Shown piece after piece: positions 6,674 to 13,843 of a stretch of 13,843 nucleotides of DNA. Source of the DNA: Butyrivibrio sp. (GTDB taxonomy: Bacteria > Bacillota > Clostridia > Lachnospirales > Lachnospiraceae). The translations under genes were made by a program, and so were the position numbers. Position 1 is the first letter of the stretch. Each line of letters starts with the position of its first letter. Under the pieces are notes generated by a model. It made no database searches. It was not told the DNA's origin and worked only from the letters and a program-made list of their open reading frames with translations. The stretch spans positions 1 to 13,843 of the forward strand of contig NZ_SVFW01000074.1 in the NCBI RefSeq assembly GCF_015056685.1, written 5' to 3'.

Positions 6674-7500
6674 AAAAAAACAGCAATGTGATATTTCTCT
6701 CGGGGATACTTGTAGCAGCAATCTTTGCGGGAATTGGCTCCTATAGCTTTGCAAACTATTCCCGTGAAAAAGAGGAAACAAATATCGAAGAAGATTTTGT
6801 TCAGGAAAGTACCAATGAACAGAGTGCACAGACAGCGCTGGCTACAACGCAGAACTCCGTAGAAGTAAACAAGATAGATAAGAGTGAGGCATCTGCGCCG
6901 GTCATACCGGTTGATTTTGATAAATTACAAAAGACCAATCCGGACATATTCGCATGGATCAATGTTCCGGGAACCAAGATAGATTATCCTATAGCGCAGC
7001 ATCCGACAGATGATGGATATTATCTCAAACACGGCGCTAACGGAATGTCATCTTCGCACGGATGCCCATACATTGAGCTTTGTGATACAGGTAGTTTTAA
7101 AGAGTTCAACACTGTTGTCTATGGACACAATATGAAGGATGGCAGCATGTTTGCCGGACTTCATAGCTTTGAGGATAAGGACTTTTTTAATAAGCATCGC
7201 GAAGTAAAGGTTTATACGAAAGAGCACGCATTTACTTATAAAATATTTGGTGCAGTCATGTATAGCGATGCACATATTCCTTATTACTATAACGACAACA
7301 TTGAATCAGATAGAACGGCTTTTATTAAGTCATTGACAACAGATTCAGTAGCAGACAGAAGCTACATCGACAAAGATGTAAAGGTTACAAAGGACAATTA
7401 CATTCTTACACTCAGCACCTGCGATGCAAAGCTTCGAAGCAATAGATTCATAGTTTTGGCAGTTCTTACAGAAATAGATGGACAGAGTGCCGGTAAATGA
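6670..7500 (+). CDS. Class B sortase
   Basis: A 276-residue membrane-anchored cysteine transpeptidase that cleaves a sorting motif and links the protein to peptidoglycan. One N-terminal helix (about 7-27) precedes an acidic, low-complexity stalk to about residue 70, then the sortase barrel. Catalytic residues are H153 in VVYGHNMKDGSMF, C251 in LTLSTC and R259 in NRFIV. The YGHNMKDGSMF block and the helix after it are typical of class B. Clostridial class B sortases, such as C. difficile SrtB, recognise (S/P)PxTG motifs. The gene at 8551 in this operon ends in SPRTG and is therefore the obvious substrate. ATGA overlaps link it to both neighbours. A dedicated sortase between capsule regulators is uncommon in textbook capsule loci. 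The assignment to class B is fairly firm; the substrate is an inference. Confidence 0.9.
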   Translation: MKKNSNVIFLSGILVAAIFAGIGSYSFANYSREKEETNIEEDFVQESTNEQSAQTALATTQNSVEVNKIDKSEASAPVIPVDFDKLQKTNPDIFAWINVPGTKIDYPIAQHPTDDGYYLKHGANGMSSSHGCPYIELCDTGSFKEFNTVVYGHNMKDGSMFAGLHSFEDKDFFNKHREVKVYTKEHAFTYKIFGAVMYSDAHIPYYYNDNIESDRTAFIKSLTTDSVADRSYIDKDVKVTKDNYILTLSTCDAKLRSNRFIVLAVLTEIDGQSAGK

Positions 7501-8510
7501 AAAAGAAGAAAGTATATATGATGATCGCTGCGGCAGCCATAGTAATTGGAATTGCAGTATTTGCCGGAGCGAAGTTATCTGAAGTTAATAAAATTACATC
7601 AATTACCAGAAAAACAGATTCAGGTAATGAAAGTGCCGCTGAAGGCACTACAGGAGAAGATGATTTTATAAGAGATTCTTTTGATGGAAGCGTCACTTAT
7701 AAAGGTCAGAGATATGAGATAAACACCAAGGTTGATACAGTTCTTTTTCTTGGAATTGATACCAGCAACCAGACAAGAGAAGGTATTGGGATAGATGAGG
7801 GTGGAAGGAGTGATACCATCATTCTTTTCGCCATCGACAATGAAAAACAGCAGATCACACCACTTGAGATCAACAGAGATTCAATAGTGGATGTTGATAT
7901 ATATGACAATGACGGGAATTATCTTACAACCGGAAAAGAGCAACTGACAATGCAGTACTCTTATGGCCGCGATCCAATGCAGGCCAGCAATCTGACAAGA
8001 GAAAAGGTATCCGACCTTCTTGGAAGAACAAGGATTGACAGCGTGATATCACTGACTATGGAGGGCATTGAGCCAATAGTAGATTCCATAGGCGGGGTAA
8101 CGCTGAAGCTTGAAGATGATCACACAGACATTGATCCTGCCTACACAAAAGGAGCTGTGATAACGCTTGACGGACAGAGGGCTTACGATTTTGTTCACAC
8201 CAGAGATGTGACAATAAGAGGCAGTAACATGAACCGTATGTCCAGACAGACACAGTTTATGATGGCTCTTTTTAATACGATCCATGGAAAAGGTTCCTCT
8301 ATTATAGAGACTATGGAAAACAGCGCAGGTGATTATCTGTATGAAGACATCGATGCAGACAGTGTCGATCATCTAGCATCATACGACTACTCAGGAACAA
8401 TAATGACCTTGCCCGGGGAAAATGTTACCGAAGGAGTCCATGATGAGTTTTATATAGATGATGAAAAGCTTCTAGAAGTTGTGCTAGAGCTTTTTTATAA
8501 AAAAGTGTAA
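7497..8510 (+). CDS. LytR-CpsA-Psr (LCP) family glycopolymer transferase
   Basis: A 337-residue protein with a Lys-rich N-terminus and a signal-anchor helix (about 8-28), leaving the catalytic domain outside the membrane. The LCP domain runs from about 78 to 255 and shows LFLGID (83-88), the R104/D106 pair in GGRSDT, INRDS (R127, D128), and arginines R236, R241, R247 and R250 before QTQF. These fit the pocket that binds the polyprenyl pyrophosphate. LCP enzymes transfer glycopolymers from the lipid carrier to the cell wall, so this one probably attaches the polymer made by this locus. The start overlaps the sortase stop (ATGA at 7497). After the domain, about 80 residues form a C-terminal extension of unknown role. 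No signal for regulation of its own is seen. Confidence 0.9.
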   Translation: MKKKKVYMMIAAAAIVIGIAVFAGAKLSEVNKITSITRKTDSGNESAAEGTTGEDDFIRDSFDGSVTYKGQRYEINTKVDTVLFLGIDTSNQTREGIGIDEGGRSDTIILFAIDNEKQQITPLEINRDSIVDVDIYDNDGNYLTTGKEQLTMQYSYGRDPMQASNLTREKVSDLLGRTRIDSVISLTMEGIEPIVDSIGGVTLKLEDDHTDIDPAYTKGAVITLDGQRAYDFVHTRDVTIRGSNMNRMSRQTQFMMALFNTIHGKGSSIIETMENSAGDYLYEDIDADSVDHLASYDYSGTIMTLPGENVTEGVHDEFYIDDEKLLEVVLELFYKKV

Positions 8511-8550
8511 CAGCTTTTTTGTAACAAAAAATTTAGTAAAGGAGAAAAGT

Positions 8551-9234
8551 ATGAAAAGGGTAAAGGTATTATCAATCGCTGCGATCGCAGCAGTGTTAGT
8601 TTCAACACTAACATTCAGTTCAGAAGTTTATGCAACTTCCAGAACAACTACTCTTGAAGTGGCAGGCGCTGCTCGTACTACTGCTCAGCCAGCACAGGCA
8701 ACACAGGGCGCACAGGTCCTTGGTGATGTCAGAGAAGGCGTTGTCAGTGACGATGTTGTTGTAGAGCAGATCACAAATGCAGAAGCTGCAGCAGTGCTCA
8801 ATGACGTTAACGCAGTCGCTGAAGTAATTGCTTCAACTGGTGTAAGCGTTTCACCTGAGAAGGTTGCAGTCCTTGGCAGCATGGAACTTACAGCAAAGCC
8901 TGGCGTAGAAGTTTCAGAGAAGAATCCATTATTCGTCTCTTTCAACTTCCCTGGAGTTACAGTTAACACCAAAGCTTTTGTTTGCCACTTTGTGAATGGT
9001 AAGTGGACTGTAGAGCCTACAGAGGTTAAGGACGGACTTATTGTTGGTAAGTTCACAAGTCTTTCACCTGTAGCAGTTGTTGTAGATAAGACAACACTTG
9101 ACTCATCAGTACTTGGTGCAAGCAAGGCTAAATCACCAAGAACAGGTGATGACTTCGCATGGATCATTGCTATCTGCGCTGCAGGAGCAGTTGTTTCATC
9201 TGTTGTTGCTTACAAAGCAAAAAAGAGGGCATAA
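8551..9234 (+). CDS. Small secreted protein with SPRTG sorting signal
   Basis: A 227-residue exported protein. A signal peptide (residues 1 to about 28, ending VYA) is followed by a Thr/Ala/Gln linker and an Asp/Val-rich segment. A compact, beta-rich domain then runs from about 100 to 185, with a VSFNFPG strand and a KFTSLSPVAVVV strand. The C-terminus is a complete wall-sorting signal: SPRTG at 195-199, a hydrophobic helix at about 202-221 and the basic tail KAKKRA. SPRTG fits the (S/P)PxTG motif used by clostridial class B sortases, one of which is encoded two genes upstream. A gap of 40 bases with its own strong site AAAGGAG (8538-8544, 6 bases before ATG) suggests it may be translated more heavily than its neighbours. 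Similar small surface proteins may exist in relatives, but I do not recognise a named family. Function unknown; an adhesin, polymer-binding or scaffold role is possible. Confidence 0.85.
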   Translation: MKRVKVLSIAAIAAVLVSTLTFSSEVYATSRTTTLEVAGAARTTAQPAQATQGAQVLGDVREGVVSDDVVVEQITNAEAAAVLNDVNAVAEVIASTGVSVSPEKVAVLGSMELTAKPGVEVSEKNPLFVSFNFPGVTVNTKAFVCHFVNGKWTVEPTEVKDGLIVGKFTSLSPVAVVVDKTTLDSSVLGASKAKSPRTGDDFAWIIAICAAGAVVSSVVAYKAKKRA

Positions 9235-9240
9235 ATAATC

Positions 9241-10035
9241 ATGTTTTTATTTTCTGAGGCAGCTGTTTTATCGGACATCCATTGCCACTTAGTACCATAT
9301 GTAGATGATGGAGCAGCTGATATGGAGGATGCTTTAGAACTGATAAAAGATGAATATTCCCAAGGCGTGCGTCATATTGTTATGACGCCGCATTTGCGGA
9401 ATAACATGTTTGATACAAAAGTATCTGAAGTGAAAGCCAGTTTTGAGGAAGTAAAAAAACTTATTCAGGAAACAGATATGAAAGATATGTCTGTATATCT
9501 TAGCAGGGAGTATCACTGTGACAGCAGGTTAAAGGCACTTTTGGAAGGCTACTATGCCGGAAAAAAAGAAATAATCTTTGAGGAAAACAGTTACATACCT
9601 GTAGAAGAATTACTTCCTTTTGGAAAGAAGAGATGCATTTTGCTTGAGTTTTCAACAAATAAGTATCAGAAAGATGAAATGATCGAGTTTACAGAGCTCG
9701 CCCTGGACTGCGGATATACACCTGTTATAGCTCATGCAGAAAGGTACCGCTCAGTACAGGAAAAACCTGAAAGCGTAAATAGTCTGCGAAGACTAGGCGC
9801 CTATATCCAGGTAAATGCTGACGCACTTTTGGGAGACGATGCAAAAGAAATAGTGGATACAGCAAGGAAGCTGGTATTTGCCGGGGATGCAGATATCGTA
9901 GCATCGGATGCACATGATCCCGAGTTCAGAAAACCAATGCTGAAAAAGTGTTACGGTTATCTGAAAAGAAAAATTGGGAAAGAGAAAACAGATATGCTTA
10001 TGAATGATACAGCTGTCAAGCTGCTAGAGGGGTAA
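9241..10035 (+). CDS. cpsB: CpsB/YwqE-type PHP-family protein tyrosine phosphatase
   Basis: A 264-residue cytoplasmic metal-dependent phosphatase that would remove phosphate from the tyrosine-rich tail of the kinase encoded next. PHP-family metal ligands are in place: H14 and H16 in DIHCH, H51 in TPHLR, E90 in SREYHCD, E136 in ILLEF, H165 in HAERY, and D223 and H225 in SDAHD. Length matches the family (about 250). The N-terminus has roughly ten extra residues before DIHCH compared with the usual MIDIHCH start. No nearer ATG exists, so the ATG at 9241 is kept, with a modest GAGGG (9225-9229) 11 bases upstream. It begins 6 bases after the SPRTG gene, so they are probably co-translated. The order phosphatase then kinase differs slightly from the streptococcal cpsABCD order but serves the same circuit. 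Confidence 0.9.
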   Translation: MFLFSEAAVLSDIHCHLVPYVDDGAADMEDALELIKDEYSQGVRHIVMTPHLRNNMFDTKVSEVKASFEEVKKLIQETDMKDMSVYLSREYHCDSRLKALLEGYYAGKKEIIFEENSYIPVEELLPFGKKRCILLEFSTNKYQKDEMIEFTELALDCGYTPVIAHAERYRSVQEKPESVNSLRRLGAYIQVNADALLGDDAKEIVDTARKLVFAGDADIVASDAHDPEFRKPMLKKCYGYLKRKIGKEKTDMLMNDTAVKLLEG

Positions 10036-10084
10036 TGCTTTATCCAGATAAGCTATACGAAATAAGGTTTTAAGGAGTTTTTTG

Positions 10085-10798
10085 ATGTTTGACATAAAGA
10101 TTGAAAGAAAGAATTACCCTTTTGCAATGGCTGAGGAGTTTAAAAACCTCAGAACAAGCATAATCTTTAGTGGCGAGGACATAAAAACTGTATTGTTTAC
10201 AAGCTGCTTTGCCAACGAAGGAAAGAGTACTATCACTTTGGAGCTTGCAAGATCCTTTGCAGAGCTCGATAAAAAAGTAATTTTCATAGATTGCGATCTT
10301 AGAAAATCAATTCTAAAGCGCAAGATTAGAGACGGAATAATCAAAAAAGGCCTGACACATTACCTTACAGGACAGTGCAGCCTTGAAGACATTATATATA
10401 GAAATAATCCCGGAAGGGAAAAAGACGTCGAGTTCTTTGTAATACCTGCAGGACCATCAACAAACAGTCCTACAGAGCTCTTGTCTTCACAGAAGTTCAG
10501 CGATCTGCTTACTGAACTCAGAGAAGACTATGACGTCATAATAATTGATGCTCCTCCACTTGGAAGTGTTGTGGATGCATCAATTATAAGTAGCAAGGTA
10601 GATGGCTCAGTTCTTATTGTTGAAGCTGGTGGAGCCAACTACAAAGTTGTAAAAAAGGTAGCCGATAAGCTCACATCTTCCGGAGCAAGACTATTGGGAG
10701 TAGTCCTTAATAAGGTGGATAAATCTAAAAAGAGCTACAGCTATTATAAGTACGGTAAGGATTACGGTTACGGGGATAAATACGGTTACGGAAATTAA
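10085..10798 (+). CDS. cpsD: CpsD-type bacterial tyrosine autokinase
   Basis: A 237-residue cytoplasmic BY-kinase, the separate ATPase partner of CpsC. Walker A is FANEGKST (42-49), Walker A-prime IFIDCDLR (66-73), and Walker B ends in D155 followed by APP. The N-terminal EEFKNLRTSI block is typical of the family and serves in ring assembly. The last 20 residues (218-237) hold eight tyrosines in a Gly/Lys/Asp setting, the usual autophosphorylation cluster. The start is the ATG at 10085, 7 bases after AAGGAG (10072-10077); a TTG just before it is not needed. Cycles of autophosphorylation here and removal by the CpsB-type phosphatase would control polymer assembly. The gap to the next gene is 207 bases, the longest inside the locus. 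Confidence 0.93.
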   Translation: MFDIKIERKNYPFAMAEEFKNLRTSIIFSGEDIKTVLFTSCFANEGKSTITLELARSFAELDKKVIFIDCDLRKSILKRKIRDGIIKKGLTHYLTGQCSLEDIIYRNNPGREKDVEFFVIPAGPSTNSPTELLSSQKFSDLLTELREDYDVIIIDAPPLGSVVDASIISSKVDGSVLIVEAGGANYKVVKKVADKLTSSGARLLGVVLNKVDKSKKSYSYYKYGKDYGYGDKYGYGN

Positions 10799-11005
10799 CC
10801 GTGGGTTGTGTATGAAAAGGTATTAGGGGGATGTGAGATCTCTTCTGAAAGATAGACATCTTAGGTAAGCACATTAGTAGCTTTCTGACAGACTTCTTTT
10901 TTACTCCAAAATACTTGAAAAAAGTTTTTAAAACCTGGCTAAAGGGCAGGGTGTGTTTTTTATAGTCAAAAATAGGGCTATTAGTATTTGCGGAGGAGGA
11001 GAAAA
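10799..11005 (+). other. Leader between the kinase gene and the glycosyltransferases
   Basis: No gene with a start and ribosome binding site is seen. A 38-codon open stretch ending near 10960 lacks any start codon. Weak structure exists: GAGATCTC (10835-10842), AAGAT/ATCTT (10849-10862), and CCTG/CAGG (10934-10950) before a GTGTGTTTTTT run. The last could act as a feeble attenuator. The strong site CGGAGGAGG (10991-10999) belongs to the next gene. Confidence 0.35.
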
Positions 11006-12289
11006 ATGAACGCATCTAGCAGCGAAACTGTTCATCATGTATTTATTATTGGCGCAAAGTCTTTTGGACAGTATGGAGGATATGAGACATTTGTAGACAA
11101 GCTTACAGAACAGCATTCTCATATAAGATCTATCCAGTATCATGTGGCATGTAAGGAAAATGGATCAGGCTGCATGGATGAAACAAAGCTGGTTGGGGTA
11201 AGTGACATTGTTAAGGATACAAATGGTAAAGTAAGAGAGTTTACGTATCACAATGCACATGCATTTAAAATTCGTTGCCCTAAGTTAGGTGCAGCTTGCG
11301 CAATATATTATGATATTGCAGCCCTTAGATACAGTATAGCATATTGTAGGAAAAATAATATTGATCATCCAATATTTTACATACTTGCATGTAGAATAGG
11401 ACCATTTATTGGATTCTACAAAAAGATAATAAAGGCCATGAGTGGTGAGTTATATGTAAACCCTGACGGCCATGAGTGGATGCGTGCAAAATGGCCAGCT
11501 CCAATAAAGAAGTATTGGAAAATATCTGAGACACTAATGGTAAAACATGCTGATTTGTTAGTATGTGATTCGGTAAATATAGAGAAATACATTAGGAAAG
11601 AGTATTCAAAATATAATCCTAGAACAACTTATATAGCGTATGGCTCTGATACAAGGCCATCTACGCTTTCTGACGATGATGATAAGTTTTTAGATTGGCT
11701 TCATGAGAAAGGTCTTGAACCTGATAATTATTATTTGTCAGTAGGGCGTTTTGTGCCAGAGAATAACTTTGAGACAATGATCAGAGAATTTATGAATAGT
11801 AATAGTGAAAAGAACTTTGCATTAATCACAAATGTTAATGACAAATTTCTAGATGAGCTTGAGAACAAGTTGCACTATTCTGCTGATCCAAGAATTAAAT
11901 TTGTTGGAACTGTATATGATACTGAACTTTTAAAGAAAATACGTGAACATGCATATGCATATTTCCATGGTCACGAAGTTGGAGGCACAAATCCGAGTCT
12001 TCTTGAGGCTTTAGGAAGCACTAATGTTAATTTACTGCTTGATGTAGGTTTTAACCGAGAAGTCGGGCAGGATGCAGCAATGTACTGGGTAAAATCACAG
12101 GGGAATCTTGCAGATTTAATTGATAAAACTGATGGACTTGTTCTCGAAAAGAGAATTAGTCTAGGTGAAATGTCAAAGAAGAGGATAAGAGAAGCGTATA
12201 GCTGGAAATATATTGCTGATGAATATCTTGAATTATTTGATCCTGTTTTTGTAGAAGATATTGAGCAGATTGAGATGTATGCAGGGTGA
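11006..12289 (+). CDS. Glycosyltransferase, DUF1972 plus GT4 (rhamnosyltransferase-like)
   Basis: A 427-residue predicted cytoplasmic glycosyltransferase. The N-terminus (HHVFIIGAKSFGQYGGYETF, about residues 10-29) is the hallmark of the DUF1972 domain found in Cps2T/WchF-like enzymes. The C-terminal half has a Rossmann GT4 domain: YYLSVGRFVPENNF, then HGHEVGGTNPSLLEAL (321-336) with E334. Family members such as WchF/Cps2T add rhamnose to the lipid-linked first sugar, so this enzyme may do the second step of repeat-unit assembly; donor and acceptor cannot be read from sequence. ATG 11006 is preferred because CGGAGGAGG (10991-10999) is 6 bases before it. An upstream TTG in the same frame would translate through that site. 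Base composition is more AT-rich than in the conserved genes before it, as is usual for the variable part of capsule loci. Confidence 0.85.
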   Translation: MNASSSETVHHVFIIGAKSFGQYGGYETFVDKLTEQHSHIRSIQYHVACKENGSGCMDETKLVGVSDIVKDTNGKVREFTYHNAHAFKIRCPKLGAACAIYYDIAALRYSIAYCRKNNIDHPIFYILACRIGPFIGFYKKIIKAMSGELYVNPDGHEWMRAKWPAPIKKYWKISETLMVKHADLLVCDSVNIEKYIRKEYSKYNPRTTYIAYGSDTRPSTLSDDDDKFLDWLHEKGLEPDNYYLSVGRFVPENNFETMIREFMNSNSEKNFALITNVNDKFLDELENKLHYSADPRIKFVGTVYDTELLKKIREHAYAYFHGHEVGGTNPSLLEALGSTNVNLLLDVGFNREVGQDAAMYWVKSQGNLADLIDKTDGLVLEKRISLGEMSKKRIREAYSWKYIADEYLELFDPVFVEDIEQIEMYAG

Positions 12290-12356
12290 ATAGCTATTAT
12301 AGAATATGTGTTTGCTTACTTAATGGCGTTTTGTAATTATTAAATTATATCTGAGC

Positions 12357-12400
12357 TTAGTGAGTTTATACGTTCCGCGAGGAAAGTATAAACTCACTAA
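12357..12400. repeat. Perfect 15-bp inverted repeat with GNRA-capped inner stem
   Basis: TTAGTGAGTTTATAC (12357-12371) and GTATAAACTCACTAA (12386-12400) are exact reverse complements. Inside, after one G-A mismatch, TTCC pairs with GGAA around a GCGA loop (12377-12380), a GNRA tetraloop closed by C-G. No T tract follows on either strand, so it is not an ordinary intrinsic terminator. It lies between the two glycosyltransferase genes. RNA processing, 5' stabilisation or a protein site are possible. Confidence 0.75.
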
Positions 12401-12422
12401 TTTGAGGAACTTCATTTTATGT

Positions 12423-12431
12423 GTGAGTTTA
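12423..12431 (+). repeat. Third copy of the hairpin arm core, near the next start codon
   Basis: GTGAGTTTA at 12423-12431 repeats 12360-12368 of the left arm. It could therefore pair with TAAACTCAC (12389-12397) of the right arm instead, forming an alternative hairpin that ends 28 bases before the next ATG. GAGGAA also occurs twice (12379-12384 and 12404-12409), so the duplicated words keep the same order. Confidence 0.45.
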
Positions 12432-12459
12432 AAGTAAATATTTTTTATTTGGGAGTATG

Positions 12460-13794
12460 ATGAAGATTTTACACTATTCATTGGGATTTCCCCCATATAG
12501 AAGTGGGGGACTGACTAAATTTTGTATCGATTTAATGAATTGGCAAATACATGAAGGAAATGTGGTTTCTCTGCTTTGGCCGGGAAAAATGACAATGATT
12601 AATTCTTCAATGATAAAAATCATTCGTCGTCAGTCTGTAGGAAACATTGATTCTTATGAGGTTGTTAATCCGAATCCAGTTCCATATGATGAAGGGATTG
12701 CTCAAGTGAAAAGATTTATGCAATCAGGCTCATTAGACATTTATCGATCATTTTTGAAAAAAGTGGATCCTGATATTATACATTTTCATACACTAATGGG
12801 GCTACATAAAGAATTGATTGAAGCAGCAAAAGAACTGAAAATAAGACTAGTTTTTACTACACATGATTTTTATGCTATGTGTCCAAGAGTTACATTATTT
12901 CATAATAATAGTATATGCAAAGATGTAACAGATTGTAAATTGTGTCCAGAATGTAATGCACATGCCTTATCAATTAACAAAATACGTATTTTGCAGTCTC
13001 CAACATATAGAAGACTGAAAAATGTTCCAGCTATACAAATGTTAAGAAAAAAACATAGAGACAATGTTTTAAACGAGAATAATTCTAAAACACCAGTTGA
13101 TATAAAATCTAATCCATCTGACTATCAGTCTTTAAGAGAGTTTTATTATTCAATGATTAAGATGATGGATTGTATTCATTTTAATAGCGATATTGCCAAG
13201 AAAATATATTGTGATTTTTTTAAAGATGATCTACCGGAGTCTGCTATTATCAGCATTACGCACAGTATGATTAACAGCAATATGAAAATACGACACTATG
13301 GAGAAACGATTAGAATCACGTATCTTGGTGCTCAAAGTACAGCTAAAGGATATTTCGAATTACGTAAGGCGTTGGATGAACTATGGTCAGAAAACAAAAA
13401 CTTTGTACTCAATGAGATTTTTGAACCTGTCAATAATGCTTCTTATATAAATGTAATAGGTAAATATACCTCAGAGCAGTTAGGAGATGTATTCGATAAA
13501 ACAGATGTATTAATTGCTCCAAGCATTTGGTATGAAACTTTTGGATATACAGTTATAGAAGCTCTGAGTTTTGGCGTTCCGGTTATAGTGAGTAATCGGG
13601 TTGGGGCTATGGATATAATCCCTGATGGTGCTGGAATAGTATATGATGCAGAAAATCACAATGAGCTAGTATCAGTACTTAGAGGGCTGAATAAGGATAC
13701 GCTGGAAAAAATGAATCGAGTAATTGTATCAGATTATCAGCCACTGAGTATTGCGAAAATGAATAGTGATATATTTATTCATTGTTATTTATGA
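12460..13794 (+). CDS. GT4-family glycosyltransferase with cysteine cluster
   Basis: A 444-residue GT-B enzyme, predicted to add a sugar to the growing repeat unit on the cytoplasmic face. The N-terminal acceptor domain starts KILHYSLGFPPYRSGGLTKF, with the glycine loop typical of GT4 enzymes. HFHTLMG and TTHDFYAMCPR follow, then a cysteine group (C141, C153, C159, C162, C165) with a CxxCxxC core that may bind a metal or stabilise an insert. The donor domain carries the E359-to-E367 EX7E motif in YETFGYTVIEAL. The second of two consecutive ATGs (12460) is chosen because GGGAG (12451-12455) leaves only one base before the first; even so the spacing of 4 is short. Codon use is AT-rich, as in the preceding gene. 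The end at HCYL followed by TGA is complete. Sugar specificity is unknown. Confidence 0.88.
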   Translation: MKILHYSLGFPPYRSGGLTKFCIDLMNWQIHEGNVVSLLWPGKMTMINSSMIKIIRRQSVGNIDSYEVVNPNPVPYDEGIAQVKRFMQSGSLDIYRSFLKKVDPDIIHFHTLMGLHKELIEAAKELKIRLVFTTHDFYAMCPRVTLFHNNSICKDVTDCKLCPECNAHALSINKIRILQSPTYRRLKNVPAIQMLRKKHRDNVLNENNSKTPVDIKSNPSDYQSLREFYYSMIKMMDCIHFNSDIAKKIYCDFFKDDLPESAIISITHSMINSNMKIRHYGETIRITYLGAQSTAKGYFELRKALDELWSENKNFVLNEIFEPVNNASYINVIGKYTSEQLGDVFDKTDVLIAPSIWYETFGYTVIEALSFGVPVIVSNRVGAMDIIPDGAGIVYDAENHNELVSVLRGLNKDTLEKMNRVIVSDYQPLSIAKMNSDIFIHCYL

Positions 13795-13843
13795 TTAGTA
13801 TGAGATTTATAAATAAAGTGCATATTGCATAATAGATCTAGTG
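13795..13843. other. Window edge after the second glycosyltransferase
   Basis: The last 49 bases are AT-rich, with no start codon backed by a ribosome binding site and no terminator-like hairpin. The locus probably continues to the right. Confidence 0.4.

Noticed and set aside
8685..9167. 160-codon open frame on the minus strand inside the SPRTG protein gene
   Set aside because: It is Ser/Thr/Ala-rich, the expected antisense reading of the Ala/Val/Asp-rich secreted protein. It has no supporting start context, and the + strand gene has a signal peptide and sorting signal.
10835..10960. Start-less 38-codon open stretch ending near 10960
   Set aside because: No ATG, GTG or TTG with a ribosome binding site, and too short to identify. 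It is mentioned only as a possible remnant.
12357..12400. Intrinsic terminator between the glycosyltransferase genes
   Set aside because: The stem is strong, but no T tract follows on either strand, so a standard terminator is not supported.

Overview
The window looks like a low-GC Firmicute chromosome, most likely a Lachnospiraceae relative such as Butyrivibrio or Pseudobutyrivibrio. The reasons are AT-rich gaps, strong AGGAGG-type ribosome binding sites, a split Firmicute-style CpsC/CpsD kinase pair, a class B sortase with an SPxTG substrate, and a Tn916-type integrase. The genus is an inference from gene style. All recognisable genes lie on the + strand.

Layout: (1) 1-1750 holds the integration end of a mobile element: a small ribbon-helix-helix protein started from TTG, a complete Tn916-like tyrosine recombinase, and a non-coding tail with a hairpin and five 10-bp tandem repeats. 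(2) 1751-5576 is a self-contained two-gene ABC operon. A terminator precedes it, a consensus-like promoter with a palindromic operator drives it, and a second strong terminator closes it. The two half-transporters have the exporter fold and recall the YbtPQ/IrtAB group, whose known members move siderophore-metal complexes. (3) 5577-5920 is an AT-rich regulatory gap with a cluster of TTGTGTACACAA-like palindromes. (4) 5921-13794 is the front of a capsule or exopolysaccharide operon: CpsC/Wzz-like co-polymerase, class B sortase, LytR-CpsA-Psr (LCP) ligase, a small secreted protein with an SPRTG sorting signal, CpsB-type PHP phosphatase, CpsD-type tyrosine kinase, then two glycosyltransferases in more AT-rich DNA. 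The locus continues past the window.

Working together, CpsC, CpsD and CpsB would form the phosphotyrosine circuit that controls polymer length and export. The LCP protein would join finished polymer to the wall. The sortase, placed between CpsC and LCP with ATGA overlaps on both sides, would anchor the SPRTG protein made by the same operon. No initiating phosphoglycosyltransferase, flippase or polymerase is visible; they are expected further downstream. The most interesting points are the sortase/LCP/substrate cassette inside the capsule regulators, the 10-bp iterons behind the integrase, the palindrome clusters before the ABC and capsule operons, and a long GNRA-capped hairpin with a competing third repeat before the second glycosyltransferase.
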